64,000 bases of DNA from CAZHNW01 sp942491575 (GCA_942491575.1 CALOBT010000031.1:2046001-2110000); one strand, 5' to 3'. Positions 33,813 to 42,853 are shown, counted from the stretch's first letter. Numbers and translations: made by a program. Notes: generated by a model not told the origin, from the sequence alone.

Positions 33813-35363
33813 CTAATGATAGTATCTGGAACCGCGAATGTTTTCATGATAAGGTGTGTCAGGTGGACTGTCTGACACATTGTCATCTTTCACTTCCTCC
33901 AGACCGTTGCTTAATATATTCTTAATCACCTTCAGTGATAACGAATCAAGGTATAACGCCCGTTTGCTGGCATTCTCAAGACGATCCTTTCCATACTCTT
34001 TGGAAAGATTAAGTATGCCCAGGCAAGTCTTATAGCCCTGCTCAGGATGTTCCTTTCTGTATAGGATGTGCTCTATGACTTCAGTTGTATGTACTCCAAC
34101 TTTCTGCGCCCAGCTTATGAACTTCTCGGCACTCCAGTCATCCATAAACTTATGGCCGGGAGGCATATGATCCTTAATGGTTGAGTATGAAAACTTCCTG
34201 AAATTGCGTTTATGGGCGGCTATACGGCTATTATTCAGGTATATTTCAACAATTGTGGCGGTATACCGTATTTCGACATGTTTGCCACGGTGTTGATAGG
34301 GGATGCTATAGTAATGTTGATCTTCTTTGAGGTAAACATGATAATTGAACTGCACTTTGCATCTGGCAAAGTGGCGAATTGTATAATCCTCTACAGGAAG
34401 GTGTATTAGAGCCTCCATATCCGTCTCACGGAATAGCTCCCACCTGCTGACTCCATAGATCTGAAGAGGACGATTGTTTAACATTTCAAGTTGTTCCCAT
34501 ATTGCCTTGTTAACTTCCTCAAGACTGTGAAAGGTGTGGTCCCTTAGAGGAGCACATATCCTCTGATAAATAATGCGAACAGCCCCTTCAACCACGGACT
34601 TATCTTTTGGCTTATAGGGGCGGGCCGCAAGTATAGTTGTTCCGTAATGACTGGCAAAGTCCTGGTATTCAGGATTGATGTCCGGTTCATACCGGTGGGC
34701 TTTGGTTACTGCGGACTTGAGACAATCCGGGACAATCGCTCGTGGTACACCACCAATGTACTTCAGCGTATTGACCTGTGCTAATATGAAATCATGCTTT
34801 TGCTGCGTCCATACCGCTTCAGCATAAATCAATTTGCTGGCCCCCAACGCCGCTACGAATATTTCAGCTGTTCTAATTTCTCCTGTTTTAGGATCGATGA
34901 TATCCATTTTCTTCCCAGCATAATCCACATAAAGCTTGTCTCCAGCCTTGTGTTCAATCCGCATGTATAGTTCCTGATTATTGTTCCACTGTTGAAAGTG
35001 ATAACAGAACTGCGAATATCCGTATCCTGCAGGATTCTCTGCTTTATACTCTTCCCATAGCAGCTGACGGGTGACTCCAACTCTACTCAGTTCCTTCGCG
35101 TAATCAGGAAATTTGTTAAGTAAAAATTCCAGTCGAGGATCTTCTGTCTTTCCTTCTGAAAAACAGGCAGTAAGTTCTTCATCCGACATCGTCTGGGCTT
35201 TTTTATAGGTAATATTGAGAGTTTGACATTGCTCTAAATATTCAGTTAGCACTGGTCTTGATATTGACAGAGCCTGGGCTGTTTTTCTGAGGCTTAATCC
35301 GCATTCCAGATGAAGCCTCAGGGCTTCTCTTACTCGTTTCAATGGTATTCTCCTCTGGGCCAT
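33813..35363 (-). CDS. istA: IS21 family transposase IstA (copy 2)
   Basis: Intact and identical to copy 1. The same in-frame ATG after GGAGAGGAATA was chosen (35363), with an upstream ATG at 35378 as the alternative. It is followed by istB after 8 nt. Confidence 0.93.
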   Translation of the reverse strand: MAQRRIPLKRVREALRLHLECGLSLRKTAQALSISRPVLTEYLEQCQTLNITYKKAQTMSDEELTACFSEGKTEDPRLEFLLNKFPDYAKELSRVGVTRQLLWEEYKAENPAGYGYSQFCYHFQQWNNNQELYMRIEHKAGDKLYVDYAGKKMDIIDPKTGEIRTAEIFVAALGASKLIYAEAVWTQQKHDFILAQVNTLKYIGGVPRAIVPDCLKSAVTKAHRYEPDINPEYQDFASHYGTTILAARPYKPKDKSVVEGAVRIIYQRICAPLRDHTFHSLEEVNKAIWEQLEMLNNRPLQIYGVSRWELFRETDMEALIHLPVEDYTIRHFARCKVQFNYHVYLKEDQHYYSIPYQHRGKHVEIRYTATIVEIYLNNSRIAAHKRNFRKFSYSTIKDHMPPGHKFMDDWSAEKFISWAQKVGVHTTEVIEHILYRKEHPEQGYKTCLGILNLSKEYGKDRLENASKRALYLDSLSLKVIKNILSNGLEEVKDDNVSDSPPDTPYHENIRGSRYYH

Positions 35364-35533
35364 TATTCCTCTCCACATTCAATATTTCTGTGGCGATTAT
35401 CTGGCCTGTAGTGGTTTTGAGAAGAATTTTAGGTGGCAGGTTTGCTCCGGAATAACCGGCAGGTTTCGGCCGGAATAGGTGGCAGGTTTAAAACGGAATC
35501 AGTGGCAGGTTTGAGCCGGAATATGCAGCTGAC

Positions 35534-36286
35534 TATGATAAATCTGAAACATGGGAAGAAATTACCTTTAACAGCAAATCCCATTCAACCCTGAAGGGAC
35601 TTTATGGTGCTGCAATGAATGATAATGTAAAAGGGAATATAGTGTGTGCTCATCCAATGGGGTATAGTGCAAAAGGATACTTCCTTAAAAATGGCATAGC
35701 CGATTATCTGAGAAATAATGGATATAATGTGGTCATATTTGATTTTAACGGATTTGGGGACAGCACTGATGGTGATTACAATTTACCGGAGGATATTCTG
35801 GCAGCCGGACAATACCTGCAGACTAAAGCCCCGGGTTTTAAACTTGGAATTTTTGGTATTTCCTTTGGGGCAGCAATGGCGGTATGTGCATTGCAGAAGA
35901 AAGAAAATCCATATTCATCAGCAGTTTTTGAATCAACCTTTACTTCTCTTGTAGAATTCTGGGCACATTTTGGCATGCTGGGCAAGTTTATAAAGCTTCT
36001 TCCTCTGCTTACGCCAGGTATAGAAAAAAAGATGAATGCTTTATATAATGTTGATAAGATAAAGAACACGGAAAAAATTTTATGGATACATGGTGATGCA
36101 GATAAGCAAACACCGGTTGAAATGGGGATTCGACTTCAGAAGGCAGCCAATATTTCCAGTGATTTATGGGTTGTACCGGGAGGGAAACATGCTAAATGTT
36201 TTTCCATGTCTCCGGAGTTGTATAGGGAAAAAATGTTGGGATTTTTTGATGCAACATTAAAAAAAGATATGTCATTGGTTCGTTAA
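35534..36286 (+). pseudogene. Alpha/beta hydrolase, main part, separated from its start by IS21 copy 2
   Basis: The catalytic body of a serine hydrolase. The nucleophile elbow is GISFGAAM (GxSxG), the acid lies in WIHGDADKQTP, the His in VPGGKHAKCF, and the oxyanion region is CAHPMGYSAKG. It reads continuously in frame from the IS edge; an internal ATG at 35615 (MNDNVKG) could start a shortened product lacking about 51 residues, but no promoter is evident. The restored protein would be 274 aa, a normal size for an esterase or lysophospholipase-like hydrolase. It was probably controlled by the divergent TetR. Confidence 0.75.
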
Positions 36287-36334
36287 TAGTTATAATAATT
36301 GCTGAAGAGTTTTTTATTATTAAGGAAGTAAAAT

Positions 36335-36733
36335 CTATTTCAAGATCAACCTGTGGTGTATCTCATAATTAAATTGATGCATCAATTTACTCCAGCCCCT
36401 GGGGCTTCCAAAAGGGTAGATTGTTTCATATGCCTTGAATCTGTACACTTTGCCTGCAATAATTTTCTGTTTTTTGGATAACTGATATTCAATAGCTATG
36501 GGTTTTGATAACGGTTTGCCATTCACTGCTGTTATCATAAAGAGATAAGGTTGCTTGATGACATTCTGTGCGAAATAGGTATTTGGCTTCTCAATGAATC
36601 GGCCCTCCACTGTTAAAAGTTCTCCAAAGCGGCTGCCCAGCAGCGGCTCAATTTTCTGTTTTGATACTGCGTTTGATGTAAGAGACATTATGATAGCGAT
36701 TGCGAGCAAGACAAATATTTTGTTTGATTTCAT
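36335..36733 (-). CDS. Small secreted protein, 132 aa
   Basis: A signal peptide (about 1-24, FVLLAIAIIMSLTSNAVS) precedes a compact beta-rich domain: GELLTVEGRFIEKPNTYFAQ, PYLFMITAVNGKPL and YRFKAYETIYPFGSPRGW. The alternation suggests a small OB- or immunoglobulin-like fold, but I do not recognise the family. The gene stands alone, convergent with the hydrolase and divergent from the zinc peptidase gene. Confidence 0.55.
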   Translation of the reverse strand: MKSNKIFVLLAIAIIMSLTSNAVSKQKIEPLLGSRFGELLTVEGRFIEKPNTYFAQNVIKQPYLFMITAVNGKPLSKPIAIEYQLSKKQKIIAGKVYRFKAYETIYPFGSPRGWSKLMHQFNYEIHHRLILK

Positions 36734-36979
36734 GGCTTCCCTTTTTATAATCGGAAGAGTTTATTTTAATTTGCTGAATATTAAAATATTAGAAATAAAT
36801 CAGTATGTCAAATATATTAGTTTTGAACATTGGAGAGGTTCTTTTTCCGATACCAGATGTCGTAATTATTTTTTTTGTGTATTAAATATTATTATATTGC
36901 AGGTCCTGCACTTGCCCCATTGAAAAATGTTTTTATGAAAATAAGCTATAGATTTTGAAGGAAAAGTGATTCAGGTCAG

Positions 36980-37879
36980 ATGACTACTTACTGTAATTAT
37001 TGTAATACCGTTATCAATGGAACATATCGTACTTATCAGGTTTCAAAGAGAGTAATATGTGACCACTGTTTTAACACGGTATCAAAATGCTCAAAATGCA
37101 ATATTCCATTGCAGCATGATGAATCAAAAATCCATGATAATAACTCCTACTGTGTAAAGTGTTTTTCCAGCTTAAAAATCTGTAGCCACTGTCAAAAAGC
37201 CGTAAATGGGACTTTTTACGAATATGAGAGTATCATTTTATGTGATAAATGCAATTCCCTGTCTAAATGCAACGTCTGCCAGAGACCGCAAAAAAGAGAT
37301 GTAAGTATAATTGAAATTAACGAAAATGAATTCATTTGTGAAATCTGTAGGCCTGAAAGTGTCCTCGATTCAGAAACGTTAAAAGAAGTTTTTAGAACCG
37401 CAATTATTCTTCTGAATAAATTATTTGATATTAAAATTAAAAAATTAAGAACTGTAAAAATAATTTCAAAATCAGAAATGGTTCGAAAGGGGAGGTCGCT
37501 TTCTCCAGACAATAATTTATCTCCATTCGATGTTTCCGGAATCGCATCCAGTGATGGAGATATATATGTATGTTGTGGTGAGTCAAAAACGAGAGTTTTA
37601 AAGACTATTATACATGAGCTTGGACACATATGGCAATTTGAAAACTGGGATAACTATGATGGTATGGAGCCATACCAAAAGGAAGGTTTTTGTAACTGGT
37701 TATCTTACAAATCTCTTCTCCATCTAAATAAGACATTTTTTGCTGATGAAATGTTAGAAAATACAGATAAAATATATGGCAGGGGATTGAGATATTTTCT
37801 TAAGGTTGAAAGGGATGTTTCCAAAGAAAAAATTATTCAGGGTAATTTCAGCCGCAGGGAAAAATACAGTAGAATGTAA
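36980..37879 (+). CDS. LIM-like zinc protein with HELGH metallopeptidase domain (DA1-like), 299 aa
   Basis: The first 123 residues hold eight CxxC pairs (Cys 5/8, 27/30, 37/40, 58/61, 68/71, 88/91, 97/100, 120/123), which split into two similar repeats of about 60 residues, each with a NGT(Y/F) segment after its first pair; this is a LIM-like double zinc-finger layout. The C-terminal half has HELGH at 212-216 and a downstream EGFCNW (Glu 235) as third ligand, a zincin peptidase site. Plant DA1 peptidases combine LIM and a peptidase domain in this order. No signal peptide, so cytoplasmic. Substrate unknown. Confidence 0.75.
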   Translation: MTTYCNYCNTVINGTYRTYQVSKRVICDHCFNTVSKCSKCNIPLQHDESKIHDNNSYCVKCFSSLKICSHCQKAVNGTFYEYESIILCDKCNSLSKCNVCQRPQKRDVSIIEINENEFICEICRPESVLDSETLKEVFRTAIILLNKLFDIKIKKLRTVKIISKSEMVRKGRSLSPDNNLSPFDVSGIASSDGDIYVCCGESKTRVLKTIIHELGHIWQFENWDNYDGMEPYQKEGFCNWLSYKSLLHLNKTFFADEMLENTDKIYGRGLRYFLKVERDVSKEKIIQGNFSRREKYSRM

Positions 37880-37894
37880 TTAATTAAGAAGACC

Positions 37895-37928
37895 TGCGGA
37901 TTTCGAATGGTTAATCCTCCGCATTTTT
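37895..37928. terminator. Hairpin between convergent genes
   Basis: TGCGGATT (37895-37902) pairs with AATCCTCCGCA (37913-37923), allowing a small bulge, followed by TTTTTAT. It follows the zinc peptidase gene and overlaps the stop of the PAS gene on the other strand. Confidence 0.65.
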
Positions 37929-38646
37929 ATTCCTTATTTTTTCTTTTTGAATACCATTCCTCATCACCATAAAGTTCTTCTTCACATTTTGGGCAGAGGC
38001 CATGGGTGAACATGGCTTTGGTGTGTGTTTCAATATATGTTTCAATTCGATTCCAGTAGCCTTTGTCGTCACGAATGTTTTTACATCGTGCGCAAATTGG
38101 GAGTAGTCCTTTTAATTTTTTAATATCATCAAGTGCATTTTCGAGTTCATTGAACAGCTTATCTTTTTCTTCCTTATCTCTTTTAAATTCAGTGATATCA
38201 AATATGACACCATCGAGCCAGAGAATCTCTTCATTGTCACCAAATACAGCCTGTCCCTTTTCGTATACCCAGTGAATCTCTCCATTCGAGTCTATTATTC
38301 GGTATTCAATGGTATAGGGTTTATTCTCCTCGACAGCATCGATGACATTCTTTTCCAGCATTATCCTGTCTGCGGGATGTATTATACTGGAAAATGTTCG
38401 TATTTTTTCGTCGAAAAAATCAGATGCTGGATATCCGGAAATATCTTTGATGGCATCACTGATATAAAACATTCTCCAGTTGGAGTTAAACTCACAACGA
38501 TAAACAGCTCCGGGAATGTTCGAAACAAGAGAAAAAAATCGTTCTCTCTCTTGTTTGAGCTTTAACTCAGCATCTTTGGATTCAGTGAGCTTTTTTTCTA
38601 ATTCTTTAATTTTTTGTATTAGCCTGTTCTGCTCTTCTAGATCCAT
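37927..38646 (-). CDS. PAS-domain protein with C-terminal zinc-binding motif, 239 aa
   Basis: An N-terminal coiled coil (about 3-38) leads to a PAS fold (about 40-155: SLVSNIPGAVYRCEFNSNW, YIEYRIIDSNGEIHWVYEKG, GVIFDITEFK). A second coil links it to a cysteine motif, LLPICARCKNIRDDKGYW..., HGLCPKC (about 180-222), a common ending of bacterial PAS and receiver proteins. There is no kinase or GGDEF domain, so it may act by protein contacts. It is convergent with the zinc peptidase gene. Confidence 0.8.
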   Translation of the reverse strand: MDLEEQNRLIQKIKELEKKLTESKDAELKLKQERERFFSLVSNIPGAVYRCEFNSNWRMFYISDAIKDISGYPASDFFDEKIRTFSSIIHPADRIMLEKNVIDAVEENKPYTIEYRIIDSNGEIHWVYEKGQAVFGDNEEILWLDGVIFDITEFKRDKEEKDKLFNELENALDDIKKLKGLLPICARCKNIRDDKGYWNRIETYIETHTKAMFTHGLCPKCEEELYGDEEWYSKRKNKE

Positions 38647-38852
38647 TTAATTCCTTTGACTGCTGCAGGATCATAAATAGTTATACAGAGTATATTATAA
38701 TATAATACCATATTTGGAATAATAAAAATAATAAAAATCTATTTTAGGTATTGTATCAAATGTAATTGGTTTTAATTCCAAAACCTTTTGAAAACTGCTC
38801 GGTAATTCAGAAAGAATATATGCTGATGTTCAGGAAGATATAAACCTTGAAT

Positions 38853-39545
38853 TTATCGTTTAAATACCTTTTCAATAATCATCTTGCCGGTATCAAAACG
38901 GTATGAAAAAAAATAAACATGTTCATATTCATCAATAATTATTTTCCAGGTATGCATGTCTGTCTGTTCGGTTTTTATGAGAGGCATAGCCAGATTATTT
39001 TTTAGACTTTTGGCACCGAGATCCTTTGCGGCTAGAATACGGGCTAACATAAATGTCTTAATAATCTGTGCCTGAGAAAGGGGGTTGATGAAAAATATTT
39101 TAACCAGGTACGATTTATCAAGGATTCCAATTCTTTTCATTATTTCCCTGCTGGCATCTTTTGATTTCCCATTATTATTGAAAAACAGTGAATATTGATG
39201 GGTATAATCGGTGAAATTTTCATCAATTTTTATATTAGAAAGGTCCAGGCTGGTGGATTGATATTTTTTCAGAATATTTATCCTGTAATTACGGATTTCT
39301 CCCTGGTGTGAATCATAAAATTTTTTGCATTTTCCATTTAATGGATTCTTTTCATCGGTTAATGATAGAATTTTTGAGAGAGCATCATAGTCGAAATTTT
39401 TAATATCCTTGTATAGTGAGTATCGAAATTTATTTATTTGTATTTCAAAGGAATCATTTGTGGATGGCGTACTCTGTTTTGGTGCTCCTACTGTTGCAAC
39501 GGGGATTATAAATAATATTAAAATTAAGAGTGATGTTTTTTTCAT
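38853..39545 (-). CDS. Secreted hypothetical protein, about 230 aa
   Basis: The ATG at 39545 has AGAGAAAG before it and starts a clear signal peptide (KKTSLLILILFIIPVATVG), so the upstream ATG at 39596 is probably not used. The mature part is mostly helical to about residue 150, then beta (HTWKIIIDEYEHVYFFSYRF). I do not recognise the family. It stands alone, and repeats lie upstream. Confidence 0.55.
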   Translation of the reverse strand: MKKTSLLILILFIIPVATVGAPKQSTPSTNDSFEIQINKFRYSLYKDIKNFDYDALSKILSLTDEKNPLNGKCKKFYDSHQGEIRNYRINILKKYQSTSLDLSNIKIDENFTDYTHQYSLFFNNNGKSKDASREIMKRIGILDKSYLVKIFFINPLSQAQIIKTFMLARILAAKDLGAKSLKNNLAMPLIKTEQTDMHTWKIIIDEYEHVYFFSYRFDTGKMIIEKVFKR

Positions 39546-39704
39546 AATCTTTCTCTGGTTATAGGGTTTGTGCTGATTTGGAGAATACAGGATCACTTAT
39601 TATATGAAATCAAAACAGGTCAACTATAATTATATTTTAACAATGGATGATAACAATGATGTGTGGCCTATGGAATGTTCATGATAAAAAACAGTGCAGT
39701 CTGC

Positions 39705-39740
39705 TTGCTGCCTGATAAATAAACTTTTTCAACAGCACGG
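39705..39740 (+). repeat. Dispersed repeat A, partial copy
   Basis: TTGCTGCCTGATAAATAAAC followed by TTTTTCAACAGCACGG matches the right end of the full copies at 58387-58513 and 60682-60807 with a few changes. Only the last third of the repeat remains. Confidence 0.55.
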
Positions 39741-39789
39741 ATTTTAAAGTAATTACCGTTGACAAAATATTAGATTAGATAGTGCGTGT

Positions 39790-39831
39790 ACGTATTACGT
39801 ATTACGTATTACGTATTACGTATTACGTATT
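39790..39831. repeat. Six tandem copies of ACGTATT
   Basis: A perfect heptamer array of 42 bp. Copy number of such arrays can vary by slippage; in a non-coding place it could tune spacing for the genes to the right. Confidence 0.85.
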
Positions 39832-39900
39832 AAAATTGATCTGTGATAATTGTAAGAAGAAAATAAAAAATCACCGGGATTCTTCATTCTTCACGGGACG

Positions 39901-40318
39901 CTAAAGATTATCAGGGAAATATTTATTGAGATTCTCAGTGATTATAAATTGTCAGTGCAGCACTTTCTTGTTCTTCGGACACTAAATGAAACGGATGGAA
40001 TCCCCGCCAGGGAACTGACAGAGATCATGTTTTCTGACAGTTCTACGGTTGTATAAATCATAAGGAGGCTGGAAGCCCGGTCTCTGGCTACGCGGGATAA
40101 AAATCCCCGGTGACAGGCGTTCCTTTTTAATATTTTCCTCTGATGAAGCTAAGAAAATTTTTCTGGATGCGCTGCCCCGGACGGAATAACCGGATCGGGG
40201 AATTGACCATTTGCTGACACCGGAGGAGCTGGAAATAACGACAGGAAGCCTTCAGGAAATTTTTGATTTTACATCGGAATATAAAGATGCAGGATACAAA
40301 AACAGGAGTTATCTATGA
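39901..40318 (+). pseudogene. Decayed MarR-family regulator
   Basis: In frame, the DNA reads KIIREIFIEILSDYKLSVQH, FLVLRTLNETDGIPARELTE, SDSSTVV, stop (40054-40056), IIRRLEARSLATRDKNPR; then a shift of one base restores DRRSFLIFSSDEAKKIFLDA, another stop, and HLLTPEELEITTGSLQEIFD. This is the winged-helix pattern of MarR proteins broken by two stops and a frameshift, with no clear start. Its last codons overlap the start of the DUF2269 gene (CTATGA), so the two once formed a coupled operon. Confidence 0.75.
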
Positions 40319-40815
40319 AACAGTTAAGTCTAAAACAGAGGCAGTGGCTTAAGGCATTCCACCTGTTAGCAGCCAGCGTATGGATTTCCTCAGGAATAAT
40401 AATACTGTTGTTTTACCTCATCGGTCAAAATATCAGCAATGGCGATCATCTTTACATGCTTAATTATTTAACAGATTTTATTGATATGAAAATACTTGTC
40501 CCGTCGGCAATGCTGTGTCTTTTTACGGGACTCTTTTATTCCCTCTTTACGAAGTGGGGATTTTTCAAACACAGGTGGCTTGTCTTTAAATGGATAATTA
40601 CAGTTGGCATTATTGTCCTGGGAACTGTTTTTACAGGTCCCTGGGTTGAGGAGATGGTTCAACTTTCACTGAAGGAGGGAATTGCAGTACTGAAGAACAG
40701 TCATTATCTTGCAATCGGAAGGAGTCAGTTTGTAATGGGAGCCTGTATGAATATAACTCTTATAACAGCTGTTTTTGTTTCAGTTTTTAAGCCATGGAAG
40801 AAGAGTAAGAAATAG
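40315..40815 (+). CDS. DUF2269-type membrane protein, 166 aa
   Basis: Four membrane spans (about 13-33, 54-74, 86-106, 137-157) with LKAFHLLAASVWISSGIIIL at the first and a His-Trp pattern typical of DUF2269-like proteins. Function unknown in the family. It was translationally coupled to the MarR gene upstream, now broken; AACAGGAG lies just before the ATG, so it can still be translated and may now be constitutively expressed. Confidence 0.7.
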   Translation: MKQLSLKQRQWLKAFHLLAASVWISSGIIILLFYLIGQNISNGDHLYMLNYLTDFIDMKILVPSAMLCLFTGLFYSLFTKWGFFKHRWLVFKWIITVGIIVLGTVFTGPWVEEMVQLSLKEGIAVLKNSHYLAIGRSQFVMGACMNITLITAVFVSVFKPWKKSKK

Positions 40816-40970
40816 ATTTTTTCCATTGTGTTTTCAAAGCTATGCCGTAGAAAAATTTTAAGAACATGAGGGCTAGAGCTCTCTGAATCTGAAAATTTTA
40901 AATAGATAAACTCACCATAAATTCATTTTCAGAAATTTCAGTCTTAATAAAACATAAAAGGGGTACAAAC

Positions 40971-41741
40971 ATGAAGAAAGCCTGTTTAATCTATTTTTCC
41001 GCCACTGGAACGACTCAAAAAGTACTGCATAAGATTGCCGAAGGGACAGGCATAAAGAAAATTCAAGATGTTGATATTACACTTTTAAAAAATAGAGATG
41101 GTTCAAATTTAATAATCGAAGAAGATGCTCTGGTCATCATAGGTGTACCGGTTCACATGGGCAGGGTGCCAAAAACAGCTGTTAATTATTTGAAGCAGTT
41201 TAAAGGTAATGGACAGCCGACAATTTGTGTTGCAGTTTATGGCAATAGAAATTTTGATGATGCATTGGTAGAACTGGTGGACATTTCAGCTGCAACTGGA
41301 CTCAATATAATGGGAGCTGCAGCATTTATCGGTGAACATTCCTTTTCTGACAGCATGGTTCCGATTGCCGCCGGTCGGCCGGATGAATGTGATATTAATT
41401 CAGCTGTAGCTTTTGGGAAGAAAATAGCTGAGAAACTTTCAGGTGGACATCTGGCAATGCCTGAAGTGAAGGGGAAAAGACCATATTCAAAACCGATGAT
41501 AATGCCAAAGATGGCTCCCCGAAAAACGAGAGATTGTAACCTGTGCCTTGCGTGCAAAGCCAGCTGTCCTGTTGAAGCTATTGATGATCAGGCAATATGT
41601 AATAAAAGTATTTGTATCACCTGTAATGCCTGTGTTAAAAAGTGTCCCACACAATCTAGAAAATTAAAAAATCCCCTGCTTTCTTTAGTGAAAAGAACTT
41701 TGGCGAAAAATCCTCGAAAAGAACCTGAATTATTTGTTTAA
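40971..41741 (+). CDS. EFR1-type protein: flavodoxin fused to two 4Fe-4S clusters, 256 aa
   Basis: The N-terminal part (about 1-160) is a flavodoxin-like domain: ACLIYFSATGTTQKVLHKIA holds the phosphate-binding loop for FMN, and VIIGVPVHMGRVPKTAV follows. The C-terminal part has two cluster motifs, CNLCLACKASCP (about 188-199) and CITCNACVKKCP (about 215-226). This EFR1 layout is widespread in anaerobes and suggests electron transfer; partners are unknown. AAAAGGGGT precedes the ATG. The gene stands alone. Confidence 0.9.
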   Translation: MKKACLIYFSATGTTQKVLHKIAEGTGIKKIQDVDITLLKNRDGSNLIIEEDALVIIGVPVHMGRVPKTAVNYLKQFKGNGQPTICVAVYGNRNFDDALVELVDISAATGLNIMGAAAFIGEHSFSDSMVPIAAGRPDECDINSAVAFGKKIAEKLSGGHLAMPEVKGKRPYSKPMIMPKMAPRKTRDCNLCLACKASCPVEAIDDQAICNKSICITCNACVKKCPTQSRKLKNPLLSLVKRTLAKNPRKEPELFV

Positions 41742-42177
41742 TTAAATGGTTTTCTGGATAACCTTGTGCGGTGCAGGATCGATATTTAGGTTCAAAGATA
41801 TTTCCCTCCATAAATTTATTCATGATCTGATTCGCTTCGCGGAAGTTTTTAAACACATCATATCTAAAACAGCCTGTGCTGCAATAATATTGCTTCCATA
41901 AATCGAACCTTGAGAATTAGACCCAGAAGATATAAGACAATAGCTGTTGTCTTTGTAAAGATACCAACAACGGGCAGAAAAACACTCCTGAGTGCCTCGT
42001 GCCTCAAGGCTGGATGAAATAAAACTGATCCCCGGGCACTCTGATTGAATCATATCAAAACCAAATATCGACCTGCAAAATGTGTTATTTATAATCTACC
42101 AATCTTCGATTGGATGCTGGTTTATCCTTGAAAATATTTTAAATTTGTGTTAGATTTGTCGTGGAATATCACGGGAT
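41742..42177. other. Intergenic stretch with a possible gene fragment
   Basis: Holds a doubtful minus-strand frame (41820-42053). Otherwise I see no repeat, RNA or terminator with confidence. Confidence 0.35.
41820..42053 (-). CDS. Doubtful 77-aa frame
   Basis: A frame starting MIQSECPGISFISSSLEARG. Codon use is not clearly coding, no ribosome binding site is obvious and I recognise no family. It could be a gene fragment or chance. Confidence 0.2.
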   Translation of the reverse strand: MIQSECPGISFISSSLEARGTQECFSARCWYLYKDNSYCLISSGSNSQGSIYGSNIIAAQAVLDMMCLKTSAKRIRS

Positions 42178-42852
42178 GTGAATGTGCTGCAAAAAAAAAA
42201 TACATATAAATTTCATGATAGGAATATTTCAACAGTATTAAAAAGAGGAATGGACTGCTCTGTGTCAGAATCATCTTCTAATAGATTAAGGATAATAAGA
42301 CGATTTGCTATTACCTTCATTGTTGTTTTAATCGCATATGCTGTAAACCCCGGCGTTTCAGCGCGAGCTAGAATTGCTTCCGAATACGAGATCAAAGCTG
42401 CTTTTATATATAATTTTGTACTATTTACACGATGGCCGGAACCTGTCACAGTAAAGACCGGGGACATGGTCGTCGGTATTGTAGGTAGAGATCCCTTTGG
42501 TAATTTTTTTTCAAAGGTTGAAGGCAAAAGTATAGGGGGAAAAGGGAAAATTCTCAAAGTGCTGAGATTCGGGACATACAGGGACAGCGTTGACCTCAGT
42601 AAATGTAATATTCTTTTTATAAGCAGTTCGGAGAAATACAAAGTTAAAAGTATTCTTGGAAAACTGAAGGGACTCCCGGTGTTAACTGTTGCTGATACTG
42701 CCGGTTTTCTTGAAGCCGGTGGAATGATAAATCTTGTTGTTAAAGCCAACAGGGTGCGCTGGGAAATCAATAAAGCACCCCTTGATTACGCGGGATTGAG
42801 GCTCAACGCACAGTTGTTTAAAAGCGCAGTTAAAGTTGTGGGGCTTCCATAA
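42178..42852 (+). CDS. YfiR-family periplasmic regulator (DUF4154)
   Basis: YfiR-type proteins sit in the periplasm and restrain a partner membrane signalling protein. Seen here: a signal/anchor segment (RRFAITFIVVLIAYAVNPGV), then the family signature EIKAAFIYNFVLFTRWPE, VGIVGRDPFGNFFSKVEGKS, ILFISSSEKYKVKSIL, LTVADTAGFLEAGGMINLVV and a C-terminal FKSAVKVVG. The frame opens at GTG 42178; the ATG at 42250 with AGAGGA before it would give a more usual n-region, so the start is uncertain. Its stop is one base before the start of a CHASE8-type kinase gene. Confidence 0.85.
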   Translation: MNVLQKKNTYKFHDRNISTVLKRGMDCSVSESSSNRLRIIRRFAITFIVVLIAYAVNPGVSARARIASEYEIKAAFIYNFVLFTRWPEPVTVKTGDMVVGIVGRDPFGNFFSKVEGKSIGGKGKILKVLRFGTYRDSVDLSKCNILFISSSEKYKVKSILGKLKGLPVLTVADTAGFLEAGGMINLVVKANRVRWEINKAPLDYAGLRLNAQLFKSAVKVVGLP

Positions 42853-42853
42853 A

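Larger units (their letters stand above)
32965..35527 (-). mobile_element. IS21-family insertion sequence, copy 2
   Basis: Same length (2563 bp) and same ends as copy 1 but in opposite orientation. GCTGAC lies directly before (32959-32964) and directly after (35528-35533), a 6-bp target duplication, while copy 1 has a 5-bp one. The insertion disrupts the hydrolase gene that starts at 32893. Because each copy keeps its own matched flanks, they arrived separately and have not since recombined to invert the 29.5 kb between them. Confidence 0.95.
39546..39900. other. Intergenic stretch with two kinds of repeat
   Basis: Contains a partial copy of dispersed repeat A (39705-39740) and a six-unit 7-bp tandem array (39790-39831). 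No gene is visible. To the right is a decayed MarR gene. Confidence 0.5.

Noticed and set aside
896..35527. The two IS21 copies and the 29.5 kb between them as one composite transposon
   Set aside because: Each copy has its own target duplication and splits its own gene, so they inserted one at a time; a composite unit would have a single duplication outside both.
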